DNA of 64,000 bases, taken from NCBI RefSeq assembly GCF_020966775.1, contig NZ_JAJKFV010000004.1:124001-188000 (forward strand). Reading direction: 5' to 3'. Below, in pieces: positions 8,346 through 17,927 of this stretch (position 1 is the first letter of the stretch; the number at the start of each line of letters is the position of its first letter). This DNA is from Rhodopirellula halodulae (GTDB taxonomy: Bacteria; Planctomycetota; Planctomycetia; Pirellulales; Pirellulaceae). Below the pieces are notes generated by a model. That model made no database searches, was not told where the DNA came from, and was given only the letters and a program-made list of their open reading frames with translations. The position numbers and the translations under genes are program-made.

Positions 8346-9563
8346 ATGACCAACACGCAATCCGATGAGGTGCTTCAGGCAGAGCCCTCCCCAATCGATC
8401 GACGAATGGGCGTTCTATCAGCCCGCATCTGTGCGGCAATGTTGGTGCTCTACGCGTTGTACTACGCTCGCAGTTTGGTGATTCCCGTGGTCACCGCGAT
8501 CGTGCTCTACCTGACGTTGCGACCGATCGTCCGACAAGGAAAACGCTGGGGCGTCCCGTCGTCGATCGGTGCGATTGGCATCATCGTCGGCATCCTGCTG
8601 ATGCTGGGACTGGGAACGTACGTGGTGATCGAACCTGTGAAGGAGAGCATTGCGGATGCACCGCAACACCTCGCCGAAGTCAAAAGCAAGTTGGCTTTCA
8701 TCACCGATCGATTGCAAGACGTCGACGAAGCAACCGCTGAACTGGCGGAAGCGGAACGCGAATCGGAGGCGGACTCGGCTCGTGAGAAACCCGTTCCCGT
8801 TGAAATCAAACAACCGACTTGGACGAGCGGCTGGTCTTACTTGAGTGGCACTGGAAATGTCGTCTCGTTCTTAACCATCTGCATCGCACTACTGTACTTT
8901 CTGCTCGCCACAGGAGACGACTTGCTGCGAAGCGTGATGCGTTCGCTTCCCAGTTTCTCTTCGCGAAGGAAACTGGTTGAGGTCATTGAAAACGTACAAG
9001 AAGGTCTGGGTAGTTATCTCGCCCAGGTATCGGCCATCAACGCTGGATTGGGCGTGGTGGTTGGCGTCGCGATGTGGATCCTCGGAATGCCCTCGCCGAT
9101 ACTGTGGGGCGTGATGGCGTTTGCATTCAACTTCATCCCGATCGTGGGAGCGATCGCGGGTGCGGGAATCATTTTCTTCGTCGCGTTGTTGAACTTCGAC
9201 CCCGCTTACTACGCCTTTGTCGTGACGCTGGTGTTCATGACCTTGACGTCTCTGGAAGGACAATTCATTACGCCGGCGATTTTGGGACGGTCCATGCAAA
9301 TCAGTCCGGTGCTGGTTTTCCTGTCCATCGTCGTTTGGGGATGGATGTGGGGAATCATGGGCGTCTTCCTCAGCGTTCCAATCTTGATCGCAGTTCGCAT
9401 GGCGTGTGAGGGCTACGACGAATTGCGACCTTTGGCGATGATCCTGGGTGCGGAACAACCCAAGACAGACGACCAAGCCGAACGCTCCGTCACACGAGAA
9501 GCGGCGAGCAACGAACGAACACCGTCGGAATCAGCGATGACAACTTCTGTCACCGCGAACTGA
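8346..9563 (+). CDS. AI-2E family transporter (PerM/UPF0118)
   Basis: 405 residues with the family's usual layout: two or three N-terminal membrane helices (MLVLYALYYARSLVIPVVTAIVLYL region), a hydrophilic acidic loop (about 110-155), then five helices. The conserved blocks ISAINAGLG-like (SAINAGLGVVVGV), PSPILWGVMAF, NFIPIVGAIAGAG and the late LEGQFITPAILG are present. Members export small molecules or act as Na+/H+ antiporters; the substrate cannot be told. The C-terminal 40 residues are polar. No ribosome site is obvious. The next gene starts 30 bases after the stop, so it is probably co-transcribed. A sigma-54 promoter lies upstream. Confidence 0.88.
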   Translation: MTNTQSDEVLQAEPSPIDRRMGVLSARICAAMLVLYALYYARSLVIPVVTAIVLYLTLRPIVRQGKRWGVPSSIGAIGIIVGILLMLGLGTYVVIEPVKESIADAPQHLAEVKSKLAFITDRLQDVDEATAELAEAERESEADSAREKPVPVEIKQPTWTSGWSYLSGTGNVVSFLTICIALLYFLLATGDDLLRSVMRSLPSFSSRRKLVEVIENVQEGLGSYLAQVSAINAGLGVVVGVAMWILGMPSPILWGVMAFAFNFIPIVGAIAGAGIIFFVALLNFDPAYYAFVVTLVFMTLTSLEGQFITPAILGRSMQISPVLVFLSIVVWGWMWGIMGVFLSVPILIAVRMACEGYDELRPLAMILGAEQPKTDDQAERSVTREAASNERTPSESAMTTSVTAN

Positions 9564-9592
9564 CATCCAACTCTTCTCCATTCGGTTCACTG

Positions 9593-10645
9593 ATGAAAAC
9601 CGGAACATGTCGATGCGACAACCGCATCTTTTTCGACAACCACACCTGTGTCTCCTGCGAGGCTTCGCTCGGGCGATGCACCGTTTGTGATTCTTTGACC
9701 AGCTTCACGCAGCGAAAAAACAGACTTCGCTGCGATACCTGCGAGGTGCAGGCTTATCCCTGCATCAATCAAGAACACGGCATCTGTCAGTGCTACAACG
9801 TCAAGCCGGGTCAGCTTTGCGTATGGTGTGCTTACACGCGAGTCATCCCTCCGCTGGATCAACCTGAAAGTATCCAACGTTGGTCCAGAATGGAGTCCGC
9901 GAAACGACGATTGCTATTGCAGCTCAAAGACCTGGGACTGCCTCCATTTGTTGGTGACACGGCGGAGGAATATCCGCTGCTCTTTGAGTTCAGGGAAGAT
10001 TCCGTTGACGAGAACGGGAACCCCCAAAAGGTCATCACCGGTCATCAAAACGGTTTGATCACCATCAACTTAAAAGAGGCAGACAGCGTTCATCGCGAAA
10101 CGCTGCGAGTCCAATTGGGCGAGCCACAGCGTACTTTGATCGGACACATGCGACATGAAGTGGGACACTACATCGATTGGTCTTGGGCGATGCGAGTCGC
10201 CAAGGGTCGTTATCACGAACTGTTCGGTGACCCTGATGCGATCGACTATTCCGAAGCGATGAAGCGTCACTACGAATCAGGACCGCCGGCGGATTGGGCC
10301 GACCAACACGTCAGCGCTTACGCAACCATGCACCCTTGGGAAGACTTTGCCGAGACAGTCAATGTCTATCTGGACATCATGGCGATCGCAACCACCGCCA
10401 ACAGCATCGGCGGCAAGACATTGGATCTGACGACCGAAGCCGATCATCAACGGCTCGTGCAATCCGTGTTGAAGATCGTGATCGAAGTCAGTGAATACAA
10501 CCTCGATTTAGGATTGCAACCGTTGTTGCCAGAACAACTCTCACCCGCGGTTCTCGAGAAACTCGCGTTCATTCACGAGTTGAGAGGGATGCATCTTCCA
10601 TCCCGCGACGAAATGGCTGAGGTACCGGTGTCGGTCACCGATTAG
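9593..10645 (+). CDS. Zinc-ribbon N-terminus, putative zinc metallopeptidase (Peptidase_Mx)
   Basis: 350 residues. Residues 1-80 hold many Cys in CxxC pairs (CRCDNRIFFDNHTCVSC, CTVCD, CDTC, CVWC), as in zinc ribbons. The catalytic HExxH is HEVGH at 188-192, within MRHEVGHYIDW, and is followed by a region with DPWEDFAE-like residues (HPWEDFAETVNVYLD) that matches the conserved second half of the family. It is cytoplasmic. Proteins of this family are conserved but their substrates are unknown. It probably shares the transcript of the AI-2E gene. It is convergent with the chemotaxis cluster, with only 18 bases between stops. Confidence 0.85.
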   Translation: MKTGTCRCDNRIFFDNHTCVSCEASLGRCTVCDSLTSFTQRKNRLRCDTCEVQAYPCINQEHGICQCYNVKPGQLCVWCAYTRVIPPLDQPESIQRWSRMESAKRRLLLQLKDLGLPPFVGDTAEEYPLLFEFREDSVDENGNPQKVITGHQNGLITINLKEADSVHRETLRVQLGEPQRTLIGHMRHEVGHYIDWSWAMRVAKGRYHELFGDPDAIDYSEAMKRHYESGPPADWADQHVSAYATMHPWEDFAETVNVYLDIMAIATTANSIGGKTLDLTTEADHQRLVQSVLKIVIEVSEYNLDLGLQPLLPEQLSPAVLEKLAFIHELRGMHLPSRDEMAEVPVSVTD

Positions 10646-10663
10646 CTACAAAGCCGTGGCATA

Positions 10664-11173
10664 CTAACTTTCGGAGCCAATGCACTGATCGTGAACCACT
10701 CCATAGACGGAAAGTTGGATCCCTTCCGATTGGTAGTGGCAAATGATCTCGGCGTTCTCGATGAGTTCGCATTGCAACTCAGAACCCGGTGGGTGCATCT
10801 TCGGAACGGACATGCTGAGGTCGAACTGATCCAACTGCGACTTGGCGCCACCGGCGACCAAGTTGCCGAGTTCTTTGGCGGCATCCAGAACGTCCTCGTC
10901 CGGGATGTTGTCATCCATCCCAAGAATTTTGGACGACCACTGTAGAGCCGAGTTTTTATCCAACAGCAGCACCACGGTGCCGGAGATTTTGCCTTGCCAG
11001 TCAAGTGAGATGAGCCAGCAAGGCGATTCGCTGTCCAATGACGCAGCCCCCGTGAACTCGGAAGCTTCGATCTTCTCGATGTCGGATCCGACCATCATTT
11101 GAAATGTGTTCTGAACCGACGAATCGATCGCCGACGCGATGACTTGTTCAATGGTGAGAAGTTCGGTGCTCAT
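10664..11173 (-). CDS. cheX: CheX-type chemotaxis phosphatase
   Basis: 169 residues. It carries the CheC/CheX/FliY helix signature ExxN (AAKELGNLVAGGAKSQL), which holds the Glu and Asn that hydrolyse phospho-CheY. A start at 11173 is supported by GGAG a few bases upstream. It is the last gene of the chemotaxis cluster. Since no cheZ is present, this and its paralogue at 11787 are the likely CheY-P phosphatases. Confidence 0.85.
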   Translation of the reverse strand: MSTELLTIEQVIASAIDSSVQNTFQMMVGSDIEKIEASEFTGAASLDSESPCWLISLDWQGKISGTVVLLLDKNSALQWSSKILGMDDNIPDEDVLDAAKELGNLVAGGAKSQLDQFDLSMSVPKMHPPGSELQCELIENAEIICHYQSEGIQLSVYGVVHDQCIGSES

Positions 11174-11229
11174 AGGTTCTCCGAGCGTTGCGTCACGTTG
11201 GGTCGGCCGCGACGGACGGCCGAGTGGAC

Positions 11230-11601
11230 TCAGCTGCTTGCTTGAGGAAGCACGCGTTCCAACTTGGCTTGCAGCATGGGTTGGTCAAAGGGTTTCACGA
11301 GATAGTCGTTCACGCCGGCTTGAATGGCTTCCAGCACGCGGCCCTTTTCGGCTTCCGTGGTGATCATCATGATAGGCACCTTGGACCCCGTTCCGCGAAT
11401 CGCTTGCACCAACTCCAAACCGTTCATGTTGGGCATATTCCAGTCGGTCAACACCAAATCAATGTTGGGGTCTTTTTTAAACTCTTCGAATGCGATGGCG
11501 CCGTCGGCTGCCTCCACCACGTCATCGACCCACAGGCTATTGAGCCCTCGGGCAATGATCTTACGCATGACACCCGAATCTTCTGCCAGCAAAACTTTCA
11601 T
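11230..11601 (-). CDS. cheY: CheY-like response regulator
   Basis: 123 residues, a single receiver domain. It has an acidic pair E7/D8, phosphoacceptor Asp53 (LVLTDWNMPNMNG), a Thr in MMITTEA and the Lys of DYLVKPFD. With no output domain, it fits the motor- or target-binding CheY. A GGAGAAACGAGAG leader supports the start. It sits between the two cheX-like genes, which should dephosphorylate it. Confidence 0.88.
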   Translation of the reverse strand: MKVLLAEDSGVMRKIIARGLNSLWVDDVVEAADGAIAFEEFKKDPNIDLVLTDWNMPNMNGLELVQAIRGTGSKVPIMMITTEAEKGRVLEAIQAGVNDYLVKPFDQPMLQAKLERVLPQASS

Positions 11602-11666
11602 CTCTCGTTTCTCCGTCTCTGTCTTTTTTGCTAAGGTTTAATAGTGATTGGCCGAGCCCTAAGGAA

Positions 11667-11771
11667 ACCTACCTTCCCAATCGTTCGAAGGCAGGTCTGA
11701 CAAGGGGTGCAAATTGAACGGCAATGCATGTCATCAAGGTTTATGCCATGCCGTTCCACCTTGGCACCCTT
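11667..11771 (-). other. Two stem-loops in the cheX-cheY intergenic region
   Basis: The first is ACCTACCTTC (11667-11676) with GAAGGCAGGT (11687-11696), a 10-base stem with one mismatch or wobble. The second is a long interrupted stem: GGGGTGC (11704-11710) with GCACCC (11764-11769), and inside it GAACGGCA (11716-11723) with TGCCGTTC (11749-11756). Neither is followed by a clear U-run on the minus strand, so they may act in mRNA processing or stability rather than as terminators. Confidence 0.55.
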
Positions 11772-11786
11772 ATGGATTTTCGACGC

Positions 11787-12260
11787 TTATGAATTTGAGT
11801 CGAGGTGGCAAATGGAAACGGTGAAGTCCGTCCCATTGCTGTGAAGTGCGATGTCTTGCGTGTGAACCACGTTTGCAAGTTTGAAATCCAGTCCGCTGCC
11901 GCTGGCCACGCTTGGCAAAGACAACGAGGACTGCCCCGGCAAGATCGCTTTGATGCTGCCGCCGACCATGTTGGAAAGTTCCGCAATGGTGTCTTGGACA
12001 TCTTCCATGGACACGTCGGATTCCGGCATCATCAACATGGCTCCGGCCGCCTTGCGTCCCAGTTCCAAGGGAGTGTTGATCTCCACCGCGCCTGTCCAAT
12101 CGCCTTGGATTTGAACGCAGCCAACCAAACGGTCCGCTTCGGGGTCTTGTTGGGCTGCAGTTGCATCGGCGGAAGGTTCACAAGGCATTTGCAACATGTT
12201 GTCAAAGATCGCCTGAACAAGCTGAACGACGTTCTCGGGTTCAATCGGTTGGATGTCCAT
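11787..12260 (-). CDS. CheX/CheC-like phosphatase paralogue
   Basis: 157 residues from ATG at 12260 (the frame extends 28 codons further, but conservation-like sequence begins at MDIQPIEPE). It carries a CheX-like pattern: DWTGAVEINTP, ELGRKAAGAMLMM, and the catalytic helix DTIAELSNMVGGSIKAIL with Glu and Asn in the ExxN spacing. A Gln/Asp/Glu-rich insert lies near residues 30-45. It differs considerably from the cheX at 10664, so the two may act on different receivers (the free CheY at 11230 and the one at 14363). Confidence 0.75.
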   Translation of the reverse strand: MDIQPIEPENVVQLVQAIFDNMLQMPCEPSADATAAQQDPEADRLVGCVQIQGDWTGAVEINTPLELGRKAAGAMLMMPESDVSMEDVQDTIAELSNMVGGSIKAILPGQSSLSLPSVASGSGLDFKLANVVHTQDIALHSNGTDFTVSICHLDSNS

Positions 12261-12294
12261 GGTTTCGCTTTCTTTAGAAGGATTTGTGCGAGAC

Positions 12295-12353
12295 TTGGTT
12301 TCAGTGGGTGATGTGATCTGTTCATACGAACGCCACGCGATCACTCAAACCAA
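12295..12353 (-). other. Stem-loop in the cheR-cheX intergenic region
   Basis: TTGGTTT (12295-12301) pairs with AAACCAA (12347-12353), and inside it GTGATC (12313-12318) pairs with GATCAC (12339-12344). It fills most of the gap between cheR and the cheX paralogue. No U-run follows. Confidence 0.5.
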
Positions 12354-12390
12354 AAGGAATTTGATGTCGAAATGGTTTTCGACCAACGAT

Positions 12391-13230
12391 TCAGACGGGG
12401 CGGTAGTACACAGTACGATCTACCTGAGTGCGTTCAAACTCATCTGTGAGATTCATCGTGTTTTCGGATCCACCCAGGAAGAGAATGCCGTCCTCGCGGA
12501 TTCTCTGGCGCACCTTTGCAAGGATCTCCCGTTTGGTGTCGGGCGTGAAATAGATCAGCACGTTGCGTAGGAACACCACATCGACGGACATCAGCGTAAG
12601 CGGCCAATTTTCGATCAGATTGACGCTGTCGAACCGAACCATCGAACGGATGTCGTCGTTGATTCGCCAATGGACCCCGTCGCGATGGAAGTACTTCATC
12701 AACAACTGCATTGGTAGGCCACGGTTGACCTCCGTTTGATTGAAGATTCCGTTCTCGGCACGTTCCAGGATCTCCGACGAGAGGTCGGTGGCTCGCAGAC
12801 GCACGTCCCAACCCGCAAGTTGTGGAAAGTGTTCGCGAATCATCATCGCGATTGAGTAGATTTCTTGACCGCTGGAACAAGCGTTGGACCAAATCGTCAA
12901 ACGTTTTTCGTTGCTGCGTTTTTCGATCAGCTCGGGAAGGAGCTTGGTTCGCAGTAAGTCGAACGGATGGATGTCTCGATAGAAGCTCGTTTCATTGGTG
13001 GTCATCGCGTCAACGACGGCCTCTGCCAACTTGCGTTGGTTCGGTTTACGAAGCGTTTCCGCGAGTTCGCTGATGGAATCCAAACCATGTTCGCGAGCGA
13101 CCGGGTTCAACCGAGACTCCACCAAGTACGACTTACTCGGTTCGAGCACGATGGCAGAACGATCGAGAACGAGCTTTGCAAGGAAATCAAAGTCTTCCGT
13201 CGAGAGTGAATCGGCGGTGCATGTTGTCAT
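12391..13230 (-). CDS. cheR: Chemotaxis protein methyltransferase CheR
   Basis: 279 residues, normal CheR length. It uses S-adenosylmethionine to methylate glutamates of chemoreceptors. An N-terminal helical domain is followed by NETSFYRD (about 79-86), the SAM-binding segment WSNACSSGQEIYSIAM, ATDLSSEIL, and VFLRNVLIYF with DTKREIL near the C-terminus, all family signatures. No TPR extension is present. Its ATG overlaps the cheB stop by four bases, so the two are translationally coupled. Confidence 0.95.
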   Translation of the reverse strand: MTTCTADSLSTEDFDFLAKLVLDRSAIVLEPSKSYLVESRLNPVAREHGLDSISELAETLRKPNQRKLAEAVVDAMTTNETSFYRDIHPFDLLRTKLLPELIEKRSNEKRLTIWSNACSSGQEIYSIAMMIREHFPQLAGWDVRLRATDLSSEILERAENGIFNQTEVNRGLPMQLLMKYFHRDGVHWRINDDIRSMVRFDSVNLIENWPLTLMSVDVVFLRNVLIYFTPDTKREILAKVRQRIREDGILFLGGSENTMNLTDEFERTQVDRTVYYRPV

Positions 13231-14366
13231 GAGAGAGCCCCTGCTGTAGCGAGAGATCGTCGGGGACGACCGTGCGTTGCATGTCGGATGAGTTCGCCGC
13301 CGATTTCATTCAGCGGTAGGATTTGATTGGAAAGCCCCGCGTTTGCCACTGCGGCGGGCATTCCCCAGACCACGGACGTTTGACGGTCCTGGCTGATGAT
13401 TCGACCGCCTGCCTTGGCGATCAACTCGCATCCCGCCAGACCGTCACTGCCCATGCCGGTCAAGATGCAAGCCATACTGTTTCGGCCATAGTTCTTGGCC
13501 ACGCTGCGAAAGAGCACGTCCACGGCGGGGCGGCACGAGTTTTCCGCTTCGTCTTGGTTCAGCTCCACCGTGGCGGTCGCTGAGGCGACGGAAGTCGTCA
13601 TGTGAAAGTCACCTGGTGCGATCAAAGCACGACCGGGAAGCAGAGCATCCCCCTGCACGGCCTCGGAAACTTCCAATTCACACTTTTGGTTCAACCGATC
13701 GGCCAAATGCTTGGTGAAGATCGGTGGCATGTGTTGAACAATGACAATCGGAATCGGAAAGTCACCTGGAATCTCTGGTAGCAAGCTCGATAGCGCATTT
13801 GGTCCGCCAGTGGAGACACCGATGGCCAGAATGTCCAGACGAGTTGCGATGGGAGCTGGCCGAGTCTTGTACGTCTCGGCTGAGGTTTCAGGCTGGTCCG
13901 CCGATGGACTTTGAAGAGTCTTTCGAATGGATTTGGCTGGCGTGGAGTAGCCAGGGCACAATGCCTTCAACTTGGGAATCATGTCCCCGCGAACACGGGT
14001 CATCGCTTCGGTCACGCTGCCAACGTTGGCTGGTTTGCCCACGTAATCGTTCGCGCCGCGTTCGAGCGCGTCCAAGGTGCCTTCGGCTCCACGCTGCGTG
14101 AGCGTGCTGAACATGATGACCGGCAGTGTCTTGTTGACCTTGCGAAGTTCCGTCAACGTTTGCAGACCATCCATCTCCGGCATTTCAATGTCCAACGTGA
14201 GAACATCGGGCTTGAGAGTTGGGATTTTGGCCAGTGCAATCTTTCCGTTGGGCGCGGTACCGACCACTTCCACGGATGGATCTTCGGACAAGGTTTGTGT
14301 CAACAATCGCCGGATGACGGTGGAGTCATCGACAATCATCACTCGGATTTTTTTTTCGGAACTCAT
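13227..14366 (-). CDS. cheB: Chemotaxis methylesterase/deamidase CheB
   Basis: 379 residues. The N-terminal receiver has Asp59 (LTLDIEMPEMDG), and a linker at about 125-175 leads to the C-terminal methylesterase. The catalytic motifs are GVSTGGPNAL (Ser), VQHMPPIFTKHLADRLN (His) and LTGMGSDG (Asp). It removes receptor methyl groups when phosphorylated by CheA. It overlaps the upstream receiver gene by four bases and cheR by four bases, so receiver, cheB and cheR form a tightly coupled block. Confidence 0.95.
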   Translation of the reverse strand: MSSEKKIRVMIVDDSTVIRRLLTQTLSEDPSVEVVGTAPNGKIALAKIPTLKPDVLTLDIEMPEMDGLQTLTELRKVNKTLPVIMFSTLTQRGAEGTLDALERGANDYVGKPANVGSVTEAMTRVRGDMIPKLKALCPGYSTPAKSIRKTLQSPSADQPETSAETYKTRPAPIATRLDILAIGVSTGGPNALSSLLPEIPGDFPIPIVIVQHMPPIFTKHLADRLNQKCELEVSEAVQGDALLPGRALIAPGDFHMTTSVASATATVELNQDEAENSCRPAVDVLFRSVAKNYGRNSMACILTGMGSDGLAGCELIAKAGGRIISQDRQTSVVWGMPAAVANAGLSNQILPLNEIGGELIRHATHGRPRRSLATAGALS

Positions 14367-14737
14367 ACCGTGGTTCCAATGCCGAGGATCTCTAGTTTGG
14401 AGTTGATGTTTTCTTCCGTGAAAGGCTTCATGATGTATTCGTTCACGCCGGCCATAAACGCCAATGCCATCCGTTCCATTTCGGATTCAGTGGTCACCAT
14501 GATCATGGGGGTCGCACCGTGTTGCTCATCGGCACGCACGGCTTTGACGAATTCGAGCCCATTCATTTCTGGCATGTTCCAGTCGACCAGAATCAGGTCG
14601 ACGCGGCCGAGTTCTTGCAATCGCTCGAGGCCTTCCAGCCCATGTTCGGCTTCGTGTGTTTCGTAGCCAATTGACTTCATGATGCGGGCAATCATTCGTC
14701 GGATCACTCGCGAGTCATCAACAATCAGGACATTCAT
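14363..14737 (-). CDS. Single-domain response regulator (second CheY)
   Basis: 124 residues, starting at MNVLIVDD (ATG at 14737). Receiver residues are D7/D8, Asp52 (LILVDWNMPEMNG), Thr of MVTTESE and Lys of EYIMKPFTEE. It is a stand-alone receiver like the cheY at 11230, with which it shares the DWNMPxMNG loop. It could be a phosphate sink or a second output. Its stop overlaps the cheB start (ATGA). Confidence 0.88.
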   Translation of the reverse strand: MNVLIVDDSRVIRRMIARIMKSIGYETHEAEHGLEGLERLQELGRVDLILVDWNMPEMNGLEFVKAVRADEQHGATPMIMVTTESEMERMALAFMAGVNEYIMKPFTEENINSKLEILGIGTTV

Positions 14738-14814
14738 ATTGAGTTGCGTTGGGTTGGTTGGAAATCGCATGAGCAAAAGAACGCCGCTGTGAAGCGTTCT
14801 CAAATTTCAAAAGC

Positions 14815-14852
14815 GATGTCCCGGCATCCGTCAGATTGGATGCCGGGACATC
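14815..14852 (-). terminator. Strong hairpin after the chemoreceptor gene
   Basis: A perfect 15-base stem: GATGTCCCGGCATCC (14815-14829) and its complement (14838-14852), with an 8-base loop. On the minus strand it is followed by GCTTTTG. It lies 16 bases past the receptor stop, so it should end or reduce transcription from cheA-cheW-mcp before the receiver-cheB-cheR block. Confidence 0.75.
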
Positions 14853-14868
14853 TGTCATCGATTTGCGA

Positions 14869-17391
14869 TCAGAACTTGAATCGCATGACCAATTGCTGCA
14901 GAGCGGCCGACATTTCTGACAGCTCGCCCGCGGCTTGTTGCGTGTTGCCGGCACCTTGCGAGGTGCTTTCAGCAGCGGAGGCAACCGAGGTAATGTTCTT
15001 CGCAATCTCGTCGGCACCCGAAGAGGCTTCGCCGATGTTGCGACCGATCTCGTTGGCAGTGGCGGTTTGTTCTTCCACCGCACTGGCGATCGTGTTCGAG
15101 ATGTCGTTGATCTGATTGATCACGTCACCGATTTGGCGGATGGCCGAAACAGCTCCACCGGTGTCGGACTGGATCGTTTCGATCTTGCCGCTGATGTCTT
15201 CGGTTGCCTTCGCGGTTTCTTTCGCGAGTTCCTTGACTTCGTTGGCGACCACAGCGAATCCCTTGCCAGCTTCACCCGCACGAGCGGCTTCGATGGTGGC
15301 GTTCAGAGCCAACAGGTTGGTCTGTTCAGCGATCGAAGTAATGACCTTCACCACTTTACCAATTTCTTGGCTGCTGGCACCCAGCTTGGTGATCGTGTCA
15401 TTCGTGTCGCTCGCAATCCCAACGGCTTGGTTGGAGATCTTCGACGCTTCACTTGCGTTGCGAGCGATTTCGCGAATGGCCGAGTTCAGTTCTTCGACGC
15501 CGGTGGTGACCGTTTGAATGTTTTGGCTGACTTCCGTCGAGGCACTCGAAACGATTTGAGCTTGCGAAGAGGTTTCTTCGGCGTTGCTGCTCATCTGGGT
15601 GCTAACCGCTGACAGTTCTTCGGATGCACCCGCGAGCGAGGTCGCATTTTCGGCAATCGATTCGATGCTGTTGCGAAGGTCCTTGAAGAACGTTTGCAGA
15701 CGCGAACCAACTTGGCCGATGGCGTCTTCACCGTCGACATGAATTTCTTGCGTCAGGTCACCGCCGGAGGCTGCGTTGACGACTTCCAAGATCTCGTCCA
15801 CGTTCTTTTTCAGTTCTTCCCGAGCGTTCACTTGATCGGTGATGTCGGTGGCGAACTTCACAACTTTGAATGGTTTGCCATTCAAGTCGAAGATCGGGTT
15901 GTAGGACGCTTGGATCCAAATCGGTTCACCGCTCTTGGTGATTCGCTTGAATTCGCCGGCTTGGAACTCGCCACGATTCAGGCCTTCCCAGAGCTGTGCG
16001 TATTCAGGCGATGCGGCGTGTTCGGGTGTCACGAAGGTGCGGTGATGCTTGCCAACGATTTCGTCGAGCGAGTAACCCAAACCAGCCAAGAAGTTGTCGT
16101 TGGCGTGGATGATCGTTCCATCCAGATTGAATTCGATGACCGCTTGAGCTTTGCCGATGGCAGCCAACTGGCCTTCGTAGTCAGCGTTCTGGAGTCGTTC
16201 TTCGGTGACGTCGGTCACGATTTGCACGTATTTGGCAACGCGCCCCATCTCGTCCTTGACGGGGCAGTAAACCCCGTGCAACCAAACGTCTTCCCCGGTC
16301 TTAGTGACACGTTTGAAGGTTCCGCTTTGTGGGTTGCCGGCCTTCAACTCGTCCCAGAATTGGTTGTACTCATTCGATCGAGAGAAAACGCCATCCACGA
16401 AGGTTCGGTGTGGCTTACCAACGAGTTCTTCCTCTTGGTAACCCATGATGGTCAGGAAGTTGTCGTTGGCCGAGACGACGTTGGAATCCAGATCGAATTC
16501 GACGAAGGCGTTCGTCGAGTTGATCGCGTCCAACAAACCGTTGGTGTTGTGGCGAGCGATCTCGGTTTCCGTCAGGTCATAGCGGATTCCGATGTACTTG
16601 CGTGGCTTGCCGTTGTCGCCCATGACCGGTGCGATGACCGCGTCGACGTAGTAAGGCGTGCCGTCTTTGGCGCGGTTCTTGATGATTCCGCGGAATGGTT
16701 TGCCACGGCCGATCGTCGACCACATCTCCTTGAAGACTTCTTTCGGCATATCGGGGTGCCGAGTGGTGTTGTGGCCGAAACCGATCAGTTCGTCTTCTGG
16801 ATACTTCGAAACTTCGATGAACTTTTCGTTGACACGAAGGATGTCACCTTTGAGATCCGATTCGGAAACGATGCTGGTCATGTTGACCACATCGACGTAA
16901 ACCTGAAGCTCGTCGACTTGATGTTGCAAGTGCTTCTTTTCGGTGATGTCGGATCCGATTACCAACGTTTGCTCCAACTCGCCGTTCTCGTTGTGAACGG
17001 GATGGAAGGTCAGATCCAACCATCGATCGGTGTCGTCGGACGCAAGCAGCAACACCTCCCCCGCAGCGACGTCGCCTGATGGCAAGTCTTGTAGCATTTG
17101 CTTGTAAGCCTTCTTGGCTTGGTTGGTCGTTGGCATCAGGTTGCCAAACGGCGAACCGACGACGTCTTCCCATTCTCGGCCGAGCAAATCCAAAAGACGG
17201 TTGTTGGCACTCAGGACAATGCCGTCGTGGTCCAGTTCAAACACCAATTGCGAGGCGTTCAGTGCTTGTGCTTGAGTTTGCAATGCGCCATCCGCGGATG
17301 CGTCATTCGCTTTGGAACGAGACGAAGCCTTCGTTTTGCGTGCTGTGTTGGCGGTAGCGTTGTCTTTTGAATTTTCGAGAGTGGTGCTCAT
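14869..17391 (-). CDS. Soluble methyl-accepting chemotaxis protein with four PAS domains
   Basis: 840 residues with no membrane segment. After a Ser/Ala-rich leader come four PAS repeats (about 45-160, 165-285, 285-405, 405-525). Each ends in a PAC-like block such as [20 protein letters not shown] or [10 protein letters not shown] short HAMP-like/linker segment with [11 protein letters not shown] follows, then the MCP signalling domain (about 580-840) with hairpin tip [19 protein letters not shown]. The PAS domains suggest sensing of redox, oxygen or small ligands inside the cell. It does not look like a transmembrane receptor. It lies between cheW and the receiver genes. Confidence 0.93.
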   Translation of the reverse strand: MSTTLENSKDNATANTARKTKASSRSKANDASADGALQTQAQALNASQLVFELDHDGIVLSANNRLLDLLGREWEDVVGSPFGNLMPTTNQAKKAYKQMLQDLPSGDVAAGEVLLLASDDTDRWLDLTFHPVHNENGELEQTLVIGSDITEKKHLQHQVDELQVYVDVVNMTSIVSESDLKGDILRVNEKFIEVSKYPEDELIGFGHNTTRHPDMPKEVFKEMWSTIGRGKPFRGIIKNRAKDGTPYYVDAVIAPVMGDNGKPRKYIGIRYDLTETEIARHNTNGLLDAINSTNAFVEFDLDSNVVSANDNFLTIMGYQEEELVGKPHRTFVDGVFSRSNEYNQFWDELKAGNPQSGTFKRVTKTGEDVWLHGVYCPVKDEMGRVAKYVQIVTDVTEERLQNADYEGQLAAIGKAQAVIEFNLDGTIIHANDNFLAGLGYSLDEIVGKHHRTFVTPEHAASPEYAQLWEGLNRGEFQAGEFKRITKSGEPIWIQASYNPIFDLNGKPFKVVKFATDITDQVNAREELKKNVDEILEVVNAASGGDLTQEIHVDGEDAIGQVGSRLQTFFKDLRNSIESIAENATSLAGASEELSAVSTQMSSNAEETSSQAQIVSSASTEVSQNIQTVTTGVEELNSAIREIARNASEASKISNQAVGIASDTNDTITKLGASSQEIGKVVKVITSIAEQTNLLALNATIEAARAGEAGKGFAVVANEVKELAKETAKATEDISGKIETIQSDTGGAVSAIRQIGDVINQINDISNTIASAVEEQTATANEIGRNIGEASSGADEIAKNITSVASAAESTSQGAGNTQQAAGELSEMSAALQQLVMRFKF

Positions 17392-17463
17392 GGGAATGGT
17401 TCTTTTAATCGGCGTGATGGTTGAAATTTGGTTTCGGTCGAAAGGTTTGATTCAGGAGGAAAG

Positions 17464-17901
17464 TCAATTCAAACTGACGTTCATGGCTCTCTCCCTATCG
17501 AGGATCAAAATCAGCTCATCGTCGGTTTTGTAAGCACCGCGAATGATCTCGCTGGCAACGGCGTTGAGTGTTCCCGGTGTGCGTTCAAGATTTTTGGGGT
17601 CGATCATTTCGACCTCTCCGATGGAGTCGACGAGGAAGCTGGTGGCGGTGCCGGATGCGCCTCGAACGATGATGTTCATCGGAAGTTGGTCCGATTCGCG
17701 ATCGGGAAGTCCCAGTCGCGTGCGAAGGTCGATCGCCGTGACGATCTGGCCTCGCAAATTGATCAGTCCGCAAACCGAGTTATCAGCCAACGGGACCTCG
17801 GTCATCTTCTGATAGCGAATCACTTCTTGAACGGATTTGACCTCGATCCCAAAGACCTGGTCATCCAGATAGAAGGTGCAAATTTGGTCGTCGTCAATCA
17901 T
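17464..17901 (-). CDS. cheW: Chemotaxis coupling protein CheW
   Basis: 145 residues, one CheW/SH3-like domain (YLDDQVFGIEVKSVQEVIRY, then GLINLRGQIVTAIDLRTRLGL, both family blocks). It links the receptor to CheA. The start has AGGAATTC upstream. It lies 26 bases after the cheA stop and 72 bases before the receptor gene. Confidence 0.93.
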   Translation of the reverse strand: MIDDDQICTFYLDDQVFGIEVKSVQEVIRYQKMTEVPLADNSVCGLINLRGQIVTAIDLRTRLGLPDRESDQLPMNIIVRGASGTATSFLVDSIGEVEMIDPKNLERTPGTLNAVASEIIRGAYKTDDELILILDRERAMNVSLN

Positions 17902-17927
17902 TTGAATTCCTGTTTTGGCTTGGCGGC

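Noticed and set aside
7484-8356. 290-codon minus-strand frame across the EcsC gene and the following gap
   Set aside because: Most of it is antisense to EcsC, and the intergenic part carries sigma-54 and repeat signals for the plus strand.
15694-17079. 461-codon plus-strand frame opposite the chemoreceptor gene
   Set aside because: Repetitive product is the reverse of the PAS repeats; the minus-strand receptor is unmistakable.
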